Positions 6,287 to 8,226 of a stretch of DNA of 8,226 nt are shown here, one piece after another (within the stretch, counting starts at the first letter, position 1; the number at the start of each line of letters is the position of its first letter). The DNA lies in NCBI GenBank assembly GCA_021796375.1, contig JAJYJF010000081.1, positions 1-8,226 on the forward strand, given 5' to 3'. The translations under genes and the position numbers were made by a program. Below the pieces are notes generated by a model. It was not told the DNA's origin and did no database searches. It worked only from the letters and a program-made list of their open reading frames with translations. Source of the stretch: Chloroflexota bacterium (GTDB taxonomy: Bacteria > Chloroflexota > Anaerolineae > Anaerolineales > Anaerolineaceae).

Positions 6287-8002
6287 ATGAAATCCTTGAA
6301 AATCCTCCCCAACCGCTTGACTGCCGCGGCGGGCCTGCCGCTCGGCCTTTCGGTCGGATCGGGCGCCATCCTTGGGCTGCTCATCCTGGCCCAGGCCGGG
6401 CTGCTCAGCCAGATCATCGCCCGCGGCTTTCTGGGCGGGGAGAAACTCGAGGCGCTGATCCCCCAGCTGGCCTGGCTGGCGGGGGTCGTCCTGTTGCGGG
6501 CCGGGGTGACCGCCGCTGGAGAAACCTCCGCGCGGTTCGCAGCCGTCCGGGTGAAATCGGCGGTCCGGCAGGCGCTGGCGGAGGCGCTGCTCGCGCAGAG
6601 TCCCCGCCGCCCCGGGGAGGAGCGCACCGGCGAGCTGGTCAACACAGCGACGGCCGGCGTGGAAGCCCTGGACTCCTATTTCAGCCAGTATCTGCCCCAG
6701 CTGGCCCTGGCTGCGCTGATCCCGCTGCTCCTGCTGGCAGCCATTTTCCCGGTGGATGGCCTGACCGGGCTTGTCCTGCTGGTCACCGCGCCGCTCATTC
6801 CAATCTTCATGATCCTCATCGGAAATCTCTCGGAATCGACGACCCGCCGCCAGTGGCGCGTGCTTAGCCAGCTCTCAGCCTATTTTCTAGATTCGCTCCA
6901 GGGATTGGCCGCTTTAAAAATGCTCAACCGCAGCGCCGACCAGGCGCGGAACGTCGAGATCGCCAGCCAGCGCTACCGCCAGGCCACCCTCTCCGTGCTG
7001 CGCATCAGCTTCCTCTCGGCTTTCGCCCTCGAGCTCATCGCCACCCTGAGCACCGCCGTGATCGCCGTGGAGATCAGCCTGCGGCTGCTGGCGGGCCGGC
7101 TGGATTTCCCCCACGCCCTGTTCCTGCTCGTCCTGGCCCCGGACTTTTACCTCCCTCTGAGAACGCTGGGGGCGCGCTTTCACGCCGGGGCTGCCGGGAC
7201 CACCGCCGCGCGGCGCATCGCCGAGCTGCTGGCCGAGCCACATGCGCCGGCTCCCGCTAAACCAGCCCCGGCACCCCCGCTGCCCTGGACCATCCGCTTC
7301 GAGCGGGTCAGCTACACCTATCCGGGGCGAAAGACCCCGGCGCTGGACAAGGCCAGCTTCACCCTGCGCCCAGGCGAGCAGGCCGTCCTGGTCGGCGAGA
7401 GCGGGGCGGGAAAGACGACGGTCGCCCGGCTTCTCCTCGGCTTCTTGCGGCCGGATTCCGGGCGGATCTGGATCAACGACACGCCCCTGGACGAGATCTC
7501 AGCGGAGGAGTGGCGGTCAAGGCTGGCCTGGGTACCCCAGGATGCCTACCTCTTTACCGGGACGCTCGAATCCAACCTGCGCCTGGCCAGGCCGGAGGCC
7601 ACCCGGGCTGAGCTGGATGCCGCGGTGGAGGCTAGCGGCCTGCGCTCCGCGGCCAAGGACCTGGGGACCTGGGTCGGGGAGCAGGGCTTGCGCCTTTCCG
7701 GCGGCGAGCGCCAGCGGCTGGGGATCGCCCGCGCGCTCTTGAAAGACGCCGCGTTCCTCCTGCTCGACGAGCCCGTCTCGCAGGTGGACCCAGAGCTCGA
7801 AGCCGCGCTCGCCGAAGCCCTCGCCCGGCTGAGCGCCGGGCATACGGCGCTGACGATCGCCCACCACCTGACGACCATCTCGCGCGCCAGCCAGGTGCTG
7901 GTTCTGCAGCAGGGAAAGATCGTCCAATCCGGATCTTACCAGGCGCTGCGCTCGGCGGAAGGACCGTTCCGGGAGCTGGTCGCGCCCGCGGAGGCGGCAT
8001 GA
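6287..8002 (+). CDS. cydD: CydD-type ABC exporter subunit for cytochrome bd assembly
   Basis: 571 residues in one half-transporter: an N-terminal membrane domain (about 15-310) and an ATPase domain (about 336-571). In E. coli CydDC exports cysteine and glutathione to the periplasm and is required for bd haem assembly; haem involvement has also been reported. Visible ATPase motifs are Walker A GESGAGKTT (370-378), the Q-loop glutamine at 418 (VPQDAYLF), the signature LSGGERQ (470-476), Walker B LLLDEP with Asp494 and Glu495, and the H-loop His526, so the site looks active. The stretch after Walker B is VSQVD instead of the common TxxLD, a mild oddity. The ATG at 6287 has a GGTGGGA region (6272-6278) ahead. 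The assignment as CydD and not CydC rests partly on order and on the next gene being a clear CydC. Its TGA overlaps the next ATG. Confidence 0.92.
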   Translation: MKSLKILPNRLTAAAGLPLGLSVGSGAILGLLILAQAGLLSQIIARGFLGGEKLEALIPQLAWLAGVVLLRAGVTAAGETSARFAAVRVKSAVRQALAEALLAQSPRRPGEERTGELVNTATAGVEALDSYFSQYLPQLALAALIPLLLLAAIFPVDGLTGLVLLVTAPLIPIFMILIGNLSESTTRRQWRVLSQLSAYFLDSLQGLAALKMLNRSADQARNVEIASQRYRQATLSVLRISFLSAFALELIATLSTAVIAVEISLRLLAGRLDFPHALFLLVLAPDFYLPLRTLGARFHAGAAGTTAARRIAELLAEPHAPAPAKPAPAPPLPWTIRFERVSYTYPGRKTPALDKASFTLRPGEQAVLVGESGAGKTTVARLLLGFLRPDSGRIWINDTPLDEISAEEWRSRLAWVPQDAYLFTGTLESNLRLARPEATRAELDAAVEASGLRSAAKDLGTWVGEQGLRLSGGERQRLGIARALLKDAAFLLLDEPVSQVDPELEAALAEALARLSAGHTALTIAHHLTTISRASQVLVLQQGKIVQSGSYQALRSAEGPFRELVAPAEAA

Positions 8003-8226
8003 CGATGCATCCAGACGCGGACCTGCCTGCCCGGGTAGTGATCCCCCGGCTGCTGGCCTTCCTGGCGCCCTACCGCGGGACGCTGGCGCTGGCCGTCCTC
8101 TCCGGGCTGGCGGCGGTTGCCGCCGGGGTCGGGCTGATGGGCACTTCGGCTTACCTGATCTCCGCCGCGGCGCTGCGGCCGCCTTTCGGCGACCTGCAAG
8201 TGGCGGTCGTCGCCGTCCGTTTTTTC
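7999..8226 (+). CDS. cydC: CydC-type ABC exporter subunit, 5' part only
   Basis: The ATG at 7999 overlaps the cydD TGA as ATGA and GGAGG at 7990-7994 precedes it; a second ATG at 8005 is also possible. The frame runs open off the window end, giving 76 residues. The sequence has LLAFLAPYRGTLALAVLSGL as a first membrane helix, then GVGLMGTSAYLISAAAL and LQVAVVAVRFF, the conserved start of CydC proteins. The gene is expected to pair with CydD as a heterodimer. The ATPase domain lies outside the window, so its state is unknown. Confidence 0.9.
   Translation, partial: MTMHPDADLPARVVIPRLLAFLAPYRGTLALAVLSGLAAVAAGVGLMGTSAYLISAAALRPPFGDLQVAVVAVRFF

Noticed and set aside
6261..6290. A nine-codon frame ending in ATGA at the cydD start
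   Set aside because: It resembles the prmC-tsaC linker but has no ribosome binding site, only a CTCTTTTCCCCCC stretch upstream, so it is most likely chance.
6022..6867. A 281-codon frame across the cydB-cydD junction
   Set aside because: It overlaps the ends of two well-supported genes in a different frame and is Pro/Gly/Arg-rich; no domain is visible.

Overview
The window reads as a stretch of ordinary bacterial chromosome, GC-rich, most likely from the phylum Chloroflexota and possibly class Anaerolineae. That guess rests on the long Thr/Pro-rich tail of the first protein, a style common in secreted and surface proteins of that group, and on the general look of the RF1 and PrmC sequences. 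It is an inference, not a demonstrated placement.

Layout. Bases 1-765 (+) hold the 3' end of a gene whose start lies outside the window: a short beta-rich remnant resembling the end of a DUF5666-type domain, then a long low-complexity Thr/Pro/Ser/Ala tail. Bases 766-991 are a convergent intergenic region with two strong inverted repeats and a possible minus-strand terminator. Bases 992-3582 (-) are a three-gene translation-fidelity operon read in the order prfA (release factor 1), prmC (the methyltransferase that modifies the release-factor GGQ glutamine) and tsaC (threonylcarbamoyl-AMP synthase for tRNA t6A). The prfA and prmC genes overlap by 11 bases. A 13-codon reading frame sits between prmC and tsaC and overlaps both through ATGA junctions. 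Bases 3583-3753 are a divergent promoter region with a perfect TATAAT on each strand. Bases 3754-8226 (+) are a cytochrome bd oxidase cluster, cydA-cydB-cydD-cydC, with cydC cut by the window end.

How the genes work together. PrmC acts directly on the product of prfA, so their coupling makes biological sense; tsaC is a common companion in this operon. CydA and CydB form the membrane quinol oxidase. CydD and CydC form the heterodimeric ABC exporter (cysteine/glutathione in E. coli; a haem role is also proposed) needed to assemble the bd haems. A GC-rich hairpin followed by a short T run separates cydB from cydD and could tune assembly-factor expression relative to oxidase subunits. No mobile element, CRISPR array, tRNA or rRNA gene was seen. 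I did not find a convincing new system; the points worth a second look are small regulatory and motif-level oddities.
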